Below are positions 47,113-55,397 of a stretch of DNA of 64,000 nucleotides, piece after piece. The translations under genes and the position numbers were made by a program. The DNA lies in NCBI RefSeq assembly GCF_000717185.1, contig NZ_JNYE01000015.1, positions 1 to 64,000 on the forward strand, read 5' to 3'. Numbering within the stretch: the stretch's first letter is position 1; each line of letters starts with the position of its first letter. Source of the DNA: Kitasatospora phosalacinea. Its GTDB lineage: Bacteria; Actinomycetota; Actinomycetes; Streptomycetales; Streptomycetaceae. The notes beneath the pieces were generated by a model. That model was not told the origin of the DNA, ran no database searches, and was given only the letters and a program-made list of their open reading frames with translations.

Positions 47113-47142
47113 ACCGCCCGAACGGCTTGCCGTTCGGGCGGT
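47113..47142. terminator. 13-bp-stem tetraloop terminator between CtaG and DUF2254 genes
   Basis: ACCGCCCGAACGG (47113-47125) pairs perfectly with 47130-47142 around the tetraloop CTTG. It sits between convergent stops, 18 bp after the CtaG gene, and is followed by TTCGCGTTCG. Confidence 0.9.
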
Positions 47143-47192
47143 TCGCGTTCGTCCCGCATCCGTGCCGCACGCGGTGGGTCCGGCGGGGCCGG

Positions 47193-48575
47193 TCAGCCGA
47201 TGCCCTGGCGGTCGGGGGTCAGGGCGAAGACGCGGTTGTCCTCGTCGTGGACGGACCCGGCGACGGCCCGTTCCAGGAGTCGGCGCTGGAGCAGCAGCGG
47301 GGCGCGGCGCTGCTCGGGGGTGATCCGCAGCAGGTCGTCGAGGGCGGCGGCGAGGCGGCGGGTGACCTGGGGCTGTCCGGCGCCGCAGATCCGGACCTCG
47401 GTGAACGCCAGGTCGACGGTGGCCTCCCAGCCCGGCACCGGCTGGACCAGCCGGACCGCGCCGTCCTTGTCGCGGTGGCGCAGCTCGCCGAGGTGGACGG
47501 GGGCGAGGACGGCGAGCAGCTGGTGGATCCGGTCGACGGCCTGGACGGCGGTGGTGGGGTCGTTGACGGCCGGGGACAGGGCCCGGACGGCGATGTCGAC
47601 GAGCTGGCGGAAGCCGAAGCTGAGGTCCTGGTGCATGGTGCGGTCGACGCCGACGTTCAGCGCGGTGGTGATCCGGCGCGGCCGGGGCGCGCTGCCGCCG
47701 ACCACGACCACGGTCGGGGTGCCGGGCGCGATGAAGTCGCCGATCCGCGGCACCTGGTGCAGCACCGCGTCGTGCCGCCGGGCGACCCGGATCAGCCAGC
47801 GGATGTTGACGTCGCGCAGGACGCCGCCGCGCCCCTCGTGCAGCAGCGTCGGCCCGGACGGGACGTCGCCGGGCGTCGGGCCGACCTCGGGGGCCAGCCA
47901 GCGGTAGTCCTGCAGCACCTGCAGGGACTCCCGGGTGACCCGGTCGATCACGTGCGGGACGCGCAGCAGGCGCATGGTCGCCTGCACGTACAGCACGAAC
48001 AGGGCCAGGCTGAGCATCACCATGGCGAGCGCGACGACCGTCGAGACGACCGGCACGGAGACGGCGCGGGACGGGTCGTCGGTGTCGTCGTAGCCGAGCT
48101 GGACGAGCAGGGTGTAGACGAAGGTGGCCAGGCAGGTCGCGAAGGTCGCCTTGATCAGGCGGCTGCGCACGTACAGGCGCAGCACCCGGGGGCTGAACTG
48201 GCTGGCGGCCATCTGCAGCGAGACCAGCGAGATCGAGAAGACCACGCCGATGAAGGTCAGCATCGCCGAACTGACAGTGGAGACCACGCTCTTGGCGGCC
48301 GAGCTGAACGACAGCAGGGTGTCGGCGGTCTGCGCGGCGGAGGCCTCGGCGAAGATCTCGCGGTCCAGCAGGTCGGTCAGGCCCGCCAGCAGCACCGCCC
48401 CGACGCAGGTCAGCAGCGGGGCGAACCAGAACGCCTCGCGCAGGTGCTCGCGCAGCGGCGACAGGGCCCGGTAGCGGGGCCTCCGGCGCTTGCTGCCGGG
48501 CCGCTTCTCGCCGTGGCCGCCGGGCCGCTTCTCGCCGTGGCCGCTGTCCCACCCGCCGTCCCGACCGCTGCTCAT
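47193..48575 (-). CDS. DUF2254 family membrane protein
   Basis: A 460-residue protein with four N-terminal spans (LREHLREAFWFAPLLTCVGAVLLAG, then VVSTVSSAMLTFIGVVFSISLVSLQMAASQFSPRVLRLYVRSRLIKATFATCLATFVYTLL) and a soluble C-terminal half, as in DUF2254. The SQFSPR motif is typical. Function unknown, perhaps channel-like. The N-terminal tail contains a GEKRPG-x repeat from a 23-bp DNA duplication. It is convergent with ctaG. Confidence 0.88.
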   Translation of the reverse strand: MSSGRDGGWDSGHGEKRPGGHGEKRPGSKRRRPRYRALSPLREHLREAFWFAPLLTCVGAVLLAGLTDLLDREIFAEASAAQTADTLLSFSSAAKSVVSTVSSAMLTFIGVVFSISLVSLQMAASQFSPRVLRLYVRSRLIKATFATCLATFVYTLLVQLGYDDTDDPSRAVSVPVVSTVVALAMVMLSLALFVLYVQATMRLLRVPHVIDRVTRESLQVLQDYRWLAPEVGPTPGDVPSGPTLLHEGRGGVLRDVNIRWLIRVARRHDAVLHQVPRIGDFIAPGTPTVVVVGGSAPRPRRITTALNVGVDRTMHQDLSFGFRQLVDIAVRALSPAVNDPTTAVQAVDRIHQLLAVLAPVHLGELRHRDKDGAVRLVQPVPGWEATVDLAFTEVRICGAGQPQVTRRLAAALDDLLRITPEQRRAPLLLQRRLLERAVAGSVHDEDNRVFALTPDRQGIG

Positions 48576-48720
48576 CGGGCCAGGCTAGCGGCGGGTGGGG
48601 GCGGCGCCCGGGAGGGACGCGGGGCGGCGGGGACCTTTCGCGGCGGATGCGAAGATCCGGAAACGGGTAGATCGCACGGAGGGGGCGGCGTCCGGCCGTC
48701 CGCGGCGGAGAGGAGCGGGT

Positions 48721-49035
48721 GTGGACGCCGAGCTGCAGAAGGTCGTCACCGGGCTGGAGGAGACGCGGGAGAAGCTCCGGAGCGAAGTGGCCGCCCCGCT
48801 GCGGGCGGGCCGGGACAGGTTCCCGGAGGCGGACGAGCACCTCCTGCTGGGGGCGCTGGCGGCCATGGTGGAGTCGCTGGAGGAGATCGCGCTGGTCGCC
48901 GTCGAGCGCCGGAGCACCCACTTCACCGCGGGGCCCGCGCACGTGGCGCACGGCCACCTCGGGAGCGCCGCGGAGCGGCTGCGCGAGGCCGAGCGACAGG
49001 CCGGACGGCAGGCCGAGCGGCAGGCGGGGCGATAG
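48721..49035 (+). CDS. Small helical hypothetical protein
   Basis: A 104-residue mostly helical, charged protein from a GTG at 48721 with AGAGGAGC upstream. VVTGLEETREKLRSEVAAPLRAGRDRFPEADEHLLLGALAAMVESLEEIALVAVERRS suggests two amphipathic helices. The tail EAERQAGRQAERQAGR is a short repeat. No family recognised. The next gene is a MarR regulator. Confidence 0.6.
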   Translation: MDAELQKVVTGLEETREKLRSEVAAPLRAGRDRFPEADEHLLLGALAAMVESLEEIALVAVERRSTHFTAGPAHVAHGHLGSAAERLREAERQAGRQAERQAGR

Positions 49036-49143
49036 GCCGGGCGACAGGCCGGGCAGAACGCCTGACACCGCCCCCGTACGCCTCCCTCCCCCGCGACGAG
49101 CGTGGTGCGGGTCACTGCGTCCCCCGCCGCGACGGCTGCTACG

Positions 49144-49155
49144 TTTAGTGCTAAA
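49144..49155. promoter_or_regulatory. TTTAG-TG-CTAAA palindrome upstream of a MarR gene
   Basis: Perfect 5-bp arms around TG, 31 bp upstream of the MarR start and overlapping a TACGTT box that may be its -10 element. It is AT-rich compared with its surroundings. A likely autoregulatory operator. Confidence 0.6.
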
Positions 49156-49185
49156 TGCAGCTCAGGAGCAGCAGGAGGCAACCCC

Positions 49186-49770
49186 ATGGCCGAAACCGGG
49201 GCGGGGACCGGAGCCGGGAGCGGGGGCCGGGGCGAGGGGGGCGGGCTGTCCGCGGAGGACCTGGCGGGGCGTTCGGCGGCGGCGATCGCCGCCGCGTGGC
49301 AGCGGGAGCGGCCGGGGGTGCCGACCGACTCGATCGAGATCGTCACGCCGATCTGGCGGCTGGCCAAGCTCTTCGCGGACGACCGCAACCGGGTGCTGCG
49401 GGCCGCCGGGATCGACGCGGCGACGCTCGACCTGCTCGCGGTGCTGCGCCGCTCCGGCCCCCCGTACGAGCTGACGACCCGCGAACTGACCCGGCGGACC
49501 CTGGTCACCGCGGGCGCCGTCTCGCAGCGGGTGGCCCGGGCCGAGCGGGAGGGACTGGTCCGCCGCTCCCCCGACCCGGCGGGCGGGCGGGCCGTCCTGG
49601 TCGCCCTCACCCCGGACGGGCACGCGCTCGTCGAACGCTCGGTGGACGCCGTCCTGGGCCGGGAGTCGGACCTGGTCACCGGCCTGTCCCCGGCCGAACG
49701 CGGGCAGCTCGCCGGACTGCTGGACCGCCTGCTCACCGACCTGCACGGGCGGATCGGCCCGAGCGACTGA
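49186..49770 (+). CDS. MarR family transcriptional regulator
   Basis: A 194-residue winged-helix protein. After a Gly/Ala-rich head (1-25) come LFADDRNRVLRAAGIDAATLDLLAVLRRSGPPYELTTRELTRRTLVTAGAVSQRVARAEREGLVRR, then the wing SPDPAGGRAVLVALTPDGHALV. CAGGAGG precedes the ATG at 49186. The palindrome at 49144-49155 suggests it represses itself; no transporter or enzyme is directly linked except the next rightward regulator gene. Confidence 0.92.
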   Translation: MAETGAGTGAGSGGRGEGGGLSAEDLAGRSAAAIAAAWQRERPGVPTDSIEIVTPIWRLAKLFADDRNRVLRAAGIDAATLDLLAVLRRSGPPYELTTRELTRRTLVTAGAVSQRVARAEREGLVRRSPDPAGGRAVLVALTPDGHALVERSVDAVLGRESDLVTGLSPAERGQLAGLLDRLLTDLHGRIGPSD

Positions 49771-49859
49771 CCGCCGCAGGGCCCCGGGGCCGGCCGGGTC
49801 CGGTGGTGCGGGCGGTTCCGCCGGGCCCTTCGCGGTGCGGGCGTTCCGCCTCTGCAACG

Positions 49860-50510
49860 ATGGGCCGCATGCGAGCAGCGGATCGGCCGGACGCGCCGGG
49901 CACAGCAGGCGTGGCGGGTGCGGCCAGCGCCGGACTCTCGGCGCGGATCGGGTTGCGGCTGCGCGAGTTGCGCGCCTCCCGCGGGCTCTCGCTCTCGGAG
50001 CTGGCGCGGCGTTCGGGCGTCGGCAAGGCCACCCTGTCGGGGCTGGAGTCGGGCACCCGCAATCCGACGCTGGAGACGCTGTACGCGCTGACGACCGCGC
50101 TGGGCCTGCCGCTGAGCGCCGTGCTGCAGGACTCCGGGCGGGCGGCCGGGCCCGAGGTGTCGGGGCGGGCGGCCGGGCCCGAGGTGTCGGGGCGGACGGC
50201 CGGGCCCGAGGTGTCGGGGCGGGTGCTGGACGCCGTGCTGCTGGAGCGGTTCGAGGACGCGGCGGCGGTGTCGGAGACGTACCGGGTCCGGATCCGGCCG
50301 GGCGGGGTGCAGCGTTCCGCGGCGCACCCGCCGGGGACGGTGGAGCACCTGGTCGTCCTGTCGGGCACCGCCCTGGTGGGCGCGGAGTCCTCGCCCGTGC
50401 CGGTCGCCGCGGGCGGGCACCACACCTGGGCGGCGGACGTCCCGCACCGCTACGAGGCGGTCGGGGCGGGCGTCGAGGCGGTGCTGGTGATCCGCCACCC
50501 GCACGGCTGA
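49860..50510 (+). CDS. XRE-type regulator with cupin domain
   Basis: A 216-residue regulator. The HTH_3 domain (about 28-85) reads GLRLRELRASRGLSLSELARRSGVGKATLSGLESGTRNPTLETLYALTTALGLPL; a cupin domain (about 125-214) follows with VEHLVVLSGTALVGAES and HHTWAADVPHRYEA. Between them are three 9-residue repeats GRAAGPEVS encoded by perfect or near-perfect 27-bp tandem DNA repeats. The start is ATG 49860 or 49869; no clear ribosome-binding site. The ligand is unknown. Confidence 0.85.
   Translation: MGRMRAADRPDAPGTAGVAGAASAGLSARIGLRLRELRASRGLSLSELARRSGVGKATLSGLESGTRNPTLETLYALTTALGLPLSAVLQDSGRAAGPEVSGRAAGPEVSGRTAGPEVSGRVLDAVLLERFEDAAAVSETYRVRIRPGGVQRSAAHPPGTVEHLVVLSGTALVGAESSPVPVAAGGHHTWAADVPHRYEAVGAGVEAVLVIRHPHG
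50136..50216 (+). repeat. Three in-frame 27-bp tandem repeats in the XRE-cupin linker
   Basis: The 27-base unit beginning GGGCGGGCGGCCGGGCCC occurs three times (50136-50162, 50163-50189, 50190-50216); the third has one change (Ala to Thr). The count changes the linker in steps of nine residues and may vary between strains. Confidence 0.85.
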
Positions 50511-50528
50511 GCGGGCGGTGACGGGCCG

Positions 50529-50804
50529 TCAGACCACCGGCGGCCGGGGCGGGGCCGGGGCCTCGGTCGGACCAGGCGGTGCAGCTCTCGGCGTTCGTGG
50601 CGAGGGGGAGGCCCGGGGTCTGTTCCCGGGCCGCGCCGGGCGGGAGGAAGGCGGCCGGGGCGGCCGGGGCGTGCGGGACGCGGTCGGCGGCGACGGGGCG
50701 GTCTGCGTGGGCGGGACGGTCTGCGTGGGCGGGACGGACGAGGTGGCGGCCGGCGTGATCGCCGCCCAGAGCCCGAGGAGAGTCCGTCGTCTCATCGTGT
50801 TCAT
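50529..50804 (-). CDS. Short exported Pro-rich protein
   Basis: A 91-residue product from ATG 50804 with GCAGGAGG upstream. MNTMRRRTLLGLWAAITPAATSS looks like a twin-arginine-type signal. The remainder is Pro/Arg/Ser/Thr-rich with a VPPTQT-VPPTQT duplication and no domain, so it may be a cell-wall-spanning remnant of a larger protein. Gene status is supported by the ribosome-binding site and signal; function unknown. Confidence 0.5.
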   Translation of the reverse strand: MNTMRRRTLLGLWAAITPAATSSVPPTQTVPPTQTAPSPPTASRTPRPPRPPSSRPARPGNRPRASPSPRTPRAAPPGPTEAPAPPRPPVV

Positions 50805-50990
50805 CGTGCCTCCTGCGTACGGTGGTTGGGCTTCCCCCGTGGCGGCGTGCCGGTTCGGCCGCCGCGTACGCCCGCCGGAGGATCCGGGCCCGCCGGGTGG
50901 CTCCCCGTTGATCACGGGCGGTCGGCGTGCCATCCTCTGCGCTCCGGAACGTCGCTGCCGCGGCGGCCGGATCCGACGGAGGGGGAACGG

Positions 50991-51845
50991 GTGACGAGCG
51001 GGGGCCGGACAGCGCGGACGGTGGTGCGCGGGGACGTCGAACTGCACTGCCGGGACTGGGCGGGCGCCGCGGACCGGCGTCCGGTGCTGCTGCTGCACGG
51101 GCTGGCCGGGCACGCGGGCGAGTGGGACGCGCTGGCCGCGGCGCTGGCCCCCGGACGCCGGGTGGTGGCCTTCGACCAGCGCGGGCACGGGCGTTCCACC
51201 CGCCGCCCCGCGCACGTCGACCGGGCCGCGTACGTCGCCGACGTGCTCGCCGTCGCGGACCGCCTCGGGCTGGAACGGCCGCTGCTGGTCGGGCAGTCGC
51301 TCGGCGGCCACACCGCGCTGCTGGCCGCCGCCGCGCACCCGGGCCGGTTCGGCGCGCTGGTGCTGGTCGAGGCCGCCGCCGGGCGCGCCGAGGACGCTCC
51401 CGCGCAGATCGGCAACCTGCTGGGCGGGTGGCCGCTGCCCTTCCCGGACCGGGCCGCGGCCGTCGGGTTCTTCAGCGGCGGCCCGGGCGGCGAGAGCTGG
51501 GCGGACGGTCTGGAGCGGCGCCCGGACGGCTGGTGGCCGCGCTTCGACACCGAGGTGATGGTCGCTTCGATGGCTCCGCTCGCCGCCCGCGACCACTGGG
51601 AGGACTGGGCCGCACTGACCTGTCCGACCCTGCTGGTGCTCGGGCAGCACGGCATCATCCCGCCCGCCGAGGCCGACCGGATGCTGGCGCTGCGCCCCGA
51701 GGTCCGCGCGGCCAGCCTGCTGGGCGCCGGGCACGACGTGCACCTGGAGCGGCCGGGCGAACTGCACCGGCTGATCGGCGAGTTCCTGGAGGAGTTGGAG
51801 GAGGAGCCGGAGGAGCTGGAAGGGCCGGAGGAGCTGGAAGGCTGA
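50991..51845 (+). CDS. Alpha/beta hydrolase
   Basis: A 284-residue hydrolase from GTG 50991 behind GGAGGGGG. VLLLHGLAGHAGEWDALAAAL forms the oxyanion-hole region, VVAFDQRGHGRST the next strand, and LLVGQSLGGHTALLAA the nucleophile elbow (G-Q-S-L-G). The acid is in LLVLGQHG ... and the His in LLGAGHDVHLERP. The C-terminus ends in a Glu-Leu repeat. Substrate unknown; esterase or hydrolase of small molecules. Confidence 0.88.
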   Translation: MTSGGRTARTVVRGDVELHCRDWAGAADRRPVLLLHGLAGHAGEWDALAAALAPGRRVVAFDQRGHGRSTRRPAHVDRAAYVADVLAVADRLGLERPLLVGQSLGGHTALLAAAAHPGRFGALVLVEAAAGRAEDAPAQIGNLLGGWPLPFPDRAAAVGFFSGGPGGESWADGLERRPDGWWPRFDTEVMVASMAPLAARDHWEDWAALTCPTLLVLGQHGIIPPAEADRMLALRPEVRAASLLGAGHDVHLERPGELHRLIGEFLEELEEEPEELEGPEELEG

Positions 51846-51889
51846 CCCCCGTAGTCCGCTCTCCCCGGGGCGGCGGCCGGTGGCGCGCA

Positions 51890-51933
51890 GTGGGCGGGCA
51901 GCGGGCGGGTAGCGGGCGGGTAGCGGGCGGGGA
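51890..51933. repeat. 11-bp tandem repeats GCGGGCGGGTA
   Basis: Four units, the first slightly diverged, between the hydrolase and the APH-like kinase genes, about 100 bp upstream of the kinase start. Confidence 0.6.
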
Positions 51934-52034
51934 GGAGCACGGTCGCCGAACTCGTGGCCGAGGCACCCGGGTTGACGGTACCGGTCCCGGCACGACCAGG
52001 TGTGTTCGGGTCGGCGGGCTGGCAGGATGCCGGG

Positions 52035-53114
52035 ATGGACGAGATCATCCGCGCCGCGGGCGCACTGCTGGGTCAGCCCCTCCGGTACCCCGTCGATCTC
52101 GGCGGGAGTCCGCGGAGCACCGTGCTGCGCTGCCGGACGGCCACCGGCGGGAGCGTGATCCTCAAGGCGTTCGCCGACGGGCCCGAGGCGCGGCGCGCGT
52201 ACGCCGGCGAGCGGGCCGGGCTCTCGCTCGGCCTGGCCGGGCCGGAGTTGCTCGCCGCGGACCACGAGCGGCGGTTGCTGGTGATGGCCGACCTGGGGGA
52301 CGCGCCCACACTGGCGGACCTGCTGCTGGGCACCGATCCGAAGGCCGCAGAGGGCGGCCTGCTGGAGTGGGCCCGCGGCCTGGGGCGGCTGGCGGCCCGT
52401 TCGGTGCCGCGGCGCGCCGAGTTCGCGGCCCTCTGGCAGCAGTACGGCCGGGGTCTGCCGAGCTGGGAGGACGAGCCGTGGCAGCGGCAGAACGCCGACG
52501 CCTTCCTCGACCTGCTCGCCGAGTGCGGCCTGACCGCCCCGCCCGGGCTGGCCGACGAGCTCACCGCCGTCGGCACCGCGGACGGCGAGCGGTACCCCGG
52601 CTTCACTCCGGGGGACACCTGCCCCGACAACAACCTGCTCACCCCGGAGGGCCTGCGGCTGCTCGACTTCGAGGCGGCCGGCTACCAGTCGGTCTTCCTG
52701 ACCGCCGCCTACTGCCGGATGCCGTTCTCCAGCTGCTGGTGCGTCTACCGGCTGCCGGCCGACCTGGCCCGGCGGGTCGAGGAGTCCTACCGGTCCGAGG
52801 TGGTGACGCCGTACCCCGACCTGGCCGAGGAGGGGCTCTGGCAGGCCGGGACGGCCCGGGCCGCGGTGGTCTGGACGGTCGACTCGACGCTGCACCTGCT
52901 GCGCCGCGCGCTGCCCGAGGACGGGCCGATGCACCGCACCCGCCGACCGGTGCCCACCCGCCGCCAGGTGCTGCGGCACCGCTGGACGCACGCACTCGGG
53001 CTGACGGAGTACCCGGCGTTCACCGCGACCGTGCGGCTCCTGCTCTCCGAGCTCGCCACGGGGTGGGACGTGCCCGAGCTGCCCGGCTACCCGGCGTTCC
53101 GCTCGGTCGGGTGA
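52035..53114 (+). CDS. APH-like phosphotransferase family protein
   Basis: A 359-residue protein of the aminoglycoside-phosphotransferase/choline-kinase fold. SVILKAFADG resembles the ATP-binding lysine strand; the catalytic loop appears as FTPGDTCPDNNLLT, where the usual HGDLxxxN is changed (His replaced by Pro, Asp and final Asn retained), and LLDFEAAGYQ is the metal-binding DxE/DFG equivalent. The ATG at 52035 starts the conserved part. It may phosphorylate a small metabolite; antibiotic resistance cannot be inferred. Confidence 0.75.
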   Translation: MDEIIRAAGALLGQPLRYPVDLGGSPRSTVLRCRTATGGSVILKAFADGPEARRAYAGERAGLSLGLAGPELLAADHERRLLVMADLGDAPTLADLLLGTDPKAAEGGLLEWARGLGRLAARSVPRRAEFAALWQQYGRGLPSWEDEPWQRQNADAFLDLLAECGLTAPPGLADELTAVGTADGERYPGFTPGDTCPDNNLLTPEGLRLLDFEAAGYQSVFLTAAYCRMPFSSCWCVYRLPADLARRVEESYRSEVVTPYPDLAEEGLWQAGTARAAVVWTVDSTLHLLRRALPEDGPMHRTRRPVPTRRQVLRHRWTHALGLTEYPAFTATVRLLLSELATGWDVPELPGYPAFRSVG

Positions 53115-53170
53115 CGGTCCGGCGAAGGTCCGGTGACGGCGGGGGCGGCGGGGGCGGCGGCGTGTCGCGC

Positions 53171-53218
53171 ACCGCCGTCACGCAGCACCGCCGTCACGCA
53201 GCACCGCCGTCATGCAGC
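53171..53218. repeat. Three 16-bp tandem repeats between convergent genes
   Basis: ACCGCCGTCACGCAGC occurs three times head-to-tail (53171, 53187, 53203; the last with CATG for CACG), ending right at the methyltransferase stop. No hairpin. Confidence 0.75.
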
Positions 53219-53219
53219 G

Positions 53220-53891
53220 TCACGTGTCGTCGTTCCGGCCGAGCAGCAGGGTGGCCTGCGGGAAGCGTTCGCCGGGGGCGGGAGCGCGCAGGGTGCGGGC
53301 GGTCTCGGTGAAGCCGGCCTGCCGGAAGAGGGCGGCGAGGGTGTCGACCGGCCAGCGGTGGGCGGTGGTGACCTTGTGGTCGAACGGGACCGGGCGGTCG
53401 GTGTCGCCGAGTTCGGGGGCGGCGGCGAAGAAGCCGGTCAGCAGCAGGCCGCCGGGGGCCAGGACGCGGTGCAACTCGGCTATTGCGGTGGGGAGTTCGG
53501 CGGGCTGGAGGTGGATCAGCGAGTAGCGGGCGAGGATCGCGCCGAGGCTGCCGTCGGCGAGCGGGAGCGCCGTCAGCGTGCCCCGCACGAACGGCCGTGC
53601 CGGGTGGGCGAGTCGGGCCTGGGCGAGCATGCCGGCCGAGAGGTCCAGGCCGAACGCGCGGGCGCCGAGCCCGGCGAGCAGTTCCGTCGCCTCCCCCGGC
53701 CCGCAGCCGAGGTCGCCCACCGGCCGTCCGAGCCCGGCCACCGGGGGCGCCGCGACCAGCTGCCGGATCAGCGCCAACTCCGCTTCCTTGCCGCCGAGTT
53801 CGCCCCGGAACAGGGTGGCGTACAGCTCCGCCACCCCGTCGTACGCCTGCCCGATCCCGTCGTACGCCGTCACCTGCCGCACCCCCGTCAT
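53220..53891 (-). CDS. Class I SAM-dependent methyltransferase
   Basis: A 223-residue methyltransferase with motif I VGDLGCGPGEATELLAGLGARAFGLDLSAGMLAQAR, then LPLADGSLGAILARYSLIHL and LHRVLAPGGLLLTGFF, all typical of the Methyltransf_11/25 fold. Substrate unknown. The flanking CCCGTCGCC repeats upstream leave the promoter unclear. Confidence 0.9.
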   Translation of the reverse strand: MTGVRQVTAYDGIGQAYDGVAELYATLFRGELGGKEAELALIRQLVAAPPVAGLGRPVGDLGCGPGEATELLAGLGARAFGLDLSAGMLAQARLAHPARPFVRGTLTALPLADGSLGAILARYSLIHLQPAELPTAIAELHRVLAPGGLLLTGFFAAAPELGDTDRPVPFDHKVTTAHRWPVDTLAALFRQAGFTETARTLRAPAPGERFPQATLLLGRNDDT

Positions 53892-54025
53892 CCGCCGCCC
53901 GCCGCCCGTTGCCCGTCGCCCGTCGCCCGCTCCGTGGAAGCGCTCAGCCTAGACCGCCTTCCCCTTCCGGGCCTCGGCGGAAAAGGCGTTGCGGGCGGGG
54001 GCGGTGGGGTGCGTACACTCCGGGC

Positions 54026-54112
54026 ATGGCCGTCGTAGCGATCTCTCGCCGATTTACCGGCCCCCCGGCTCCCGATGGGTGCCGCAGGGGGTTGGTTCCG
54101 TTGCGCCGGTAG
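54026..54112 (+). CDS. Leaderless 28-codon mini-ORF upstream of the PheS-like gene
   Basis: ATG 54026 lies 6 bases after TACACT (54014-54019), the pattern of leaderless genes here. It encodes MAVVAISRRFTGPPAPDGC and nine more residues, ending at TAG 54112. It is followed by 109 bp with a G6/C6 hairpin and then the PheS-like gene, which has its own ribosome-binding site. It could be a regulatory leader peptide or a genuine small product. It has only one Phe codon, so simple Phe attenuation is not supported. Confidence 0.4.
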   Translation: MAVVAISRRFTGPPAPDGCRRGLVPLRR

Positions 54113-54162
54113 GGAGTTCGGCGGATCGGGTCGGCCCGGCGGCGGGTCGTGCCCAGGGGCCG

Positions 54163-54182
54163 GGGGGGTGGGTGTTCCCCCC
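54163..54182 (+). terminator. Leader hairpin between mini-ORF and PheS-like gene
   Basis: Six Gs (54163-54168) face six Cs (54177-54182) across an 8-base loop, followed by TGTTGGTC. It lies about 40 bp before the start codon and could act as an attenuator or hide upstream sequence. Confidence 0.4.
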
Positions 54183-54221
54183 TGTTGGTCCCGTCCCGAT
54201 CCGTCCTGCTTGGAGCACGCC

Positions 54222-55397
54222 ATGACCGTCCACCCCGCCGGTGGCAGCGCCGTCCGTCCCCTCTCCCCCGAACAGCTCGCCCGTGACCTCGCCGTCCGCG
54301 ACCTGACCGATCCGGCCGCCGGGCCGCACGCCCTGCAGCTGGTCGTCGACCTCGCGGTGCGGGCGCTGGCCGGGCGTTGGGGCTGCCCGGTGCGGGTGCA
54401 CCGGGGCGAGCGGGTGGTGACCGTCGCCGACAACTACGACCACCTCAACTACCGCGGTGACGACATCACCCGGGACGCCCGCTACACCCGGTACGTCGAC
54501 GACCGGCGGATGCTGCGCAGCCACTCCAGCGCGCTGGTCCCGGGCGCGCTGCGGGCCCTCGCCGCGCGGGCGGCGGCCGGGGAGGCGCCGGAGGCGGTGC
54601 TGCTGGCCTGCCCGGGCCTGGTGTACCGGCGCGACAGCATCGACCGGCTGCACAGCGGCACCCCGCACCAGCTGGACCTGTGGTACCTGACCCGCCGCCC
54701 GGTCCCGGCCGGGCCGGCTGACCTGACCGGGATGATCGCCGCGCTCGCGGAGGCGCTGCTGCCGGGGGCGGAGTACCGCACCGAGGAGCGCGTCCACCCG
54801 TACACCCTGGCGGGGCGTCAACTGGACGTCGCGGCGGGCGGGGAGGGCGAGTGGGTGGAGGTCGCCGAGTGCGGGCTCGCGCACCCCGAGGTGCTGGCGG
54901 GGGCCGGGCTGGGGCCGGAGTGGAGCGGGCTGGCGCTCGGCATGGGGCTGGACCGGGTGCTGATGCTGCTCAAGGGCGTCCCGGACATCCGCCTGCTGCG
55001 CTCCGCGGACCCCGCCGTGGCCGCCCAGCTCACCGACCTCGCCCCGTACCGGCCGGTCTCCGCGCTGCCCGCGGTCCGCCGCGACCTGTCCGTCGCGGTG
55101 GACGGCGCCGACCTCGCCGAGGACCTCGGCGACCGCGTCCGGGACGCCCTCGGTGCGGACGCGGACTGCGTGGAGACCGTCGAGGTGCTCTCCAGCACCC
55201 CCTGCCGCGTCCTGCCCCCGCAGGCCCTGGCCCGGCTCGGCGCCCGCCCGGACCAGCACAACCTGCTGGTCAAGGTCGTCCTGCGCGACCTGCACCGCAC
55301 CCTCACCGACGCGGACGCCAACGCCCTGCGCGACCGCGTCTACGCCGCCCTGCACCAGGGCACCGCCCACCAGTGGGCGTCCAGCACGGCCCCCTGA
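54222..55397 (+). CDS. srmL: Stand-alone PheS-like ligase with FDX-ACB domain (SrmL type)
   Basis: A 391-residue class II aminoacyl-tRNA-synthetase relative. The PheS catalytic core has a motif 2-like RRMLRSHSSALVP (95-107) and a motif 3-like LALGMGLDRVLMLLKGVPDIRLLRS (about 236-260). The C-terminal FDX-ACB domain (about 285-388) is the anticodon-binding part normally found on PheT. The layout equals monomeric mitochondrial PheRS; the true bacterial PheRS is a PheS/PheT tetramer encoded elsewhere. NCBI calls such proteins 'PheS-related mystery ligase SrmL', as I recall; the substrate and acceptor are unknown. GGAG precedes ATG 54222. A leaderless mini-ORF lies upstream and a mini-ORF with a strong ribosome-binding site downstream. 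Confidence 0.85.
   Translation: MTVHPAGGSAVRPLSPEQLARDLAVRDLTDPAAGPHALQLVVDLAVRALAGRWGCPVRVHRGERVVTVADNYDHLNYRGDDITRDARYTRYVDDRRMLRSHSSALVPGALRALAARAAAGEAPEAVLLACPGLVYRRDSIDRLHSGTPHQLDLWYLTRRPVPAGPADLTGMIAALAEALLPGAEYRTEERVHPYTLAGRQLDVAAGGEGEWVEVAECGLAHPEVLAGAGLGPEWSGLALGMGLDRVLMLLKGVPDIRLLRSADPAVAAQLTDLAPYRPVSALPAVRRDLSVAVDGADLAEDLGDRVRDALGADADCVETVEVLSSTPCRVLPPQALARLGARPDQHNLLVKVVLRDLHRTLTDADANALRDRVYAALHQGTAHQWASSTAP

Noticed and set aside
43525..49068. 1847-codon open frame on the minus strand across pfkA, ldhA and ctaG
   Set aside because: It covers several well-supported plus-strand genes and has no recognisable domain; a GC-driven shadow.
50518..50994. 158-codon plus-strand frame after the XRE-cupin gene
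   Set aside because: No ribosome-binding site; the opposite strand has a start with GCAGGAGG and a signal peptide.
54113..54221. T-box riboswitch before srmL
   Set aside because: The conserved T-box sequence (TGGNACCGCG-like) and Stem I features are absent; only a short G6/C6 hairpin was found.
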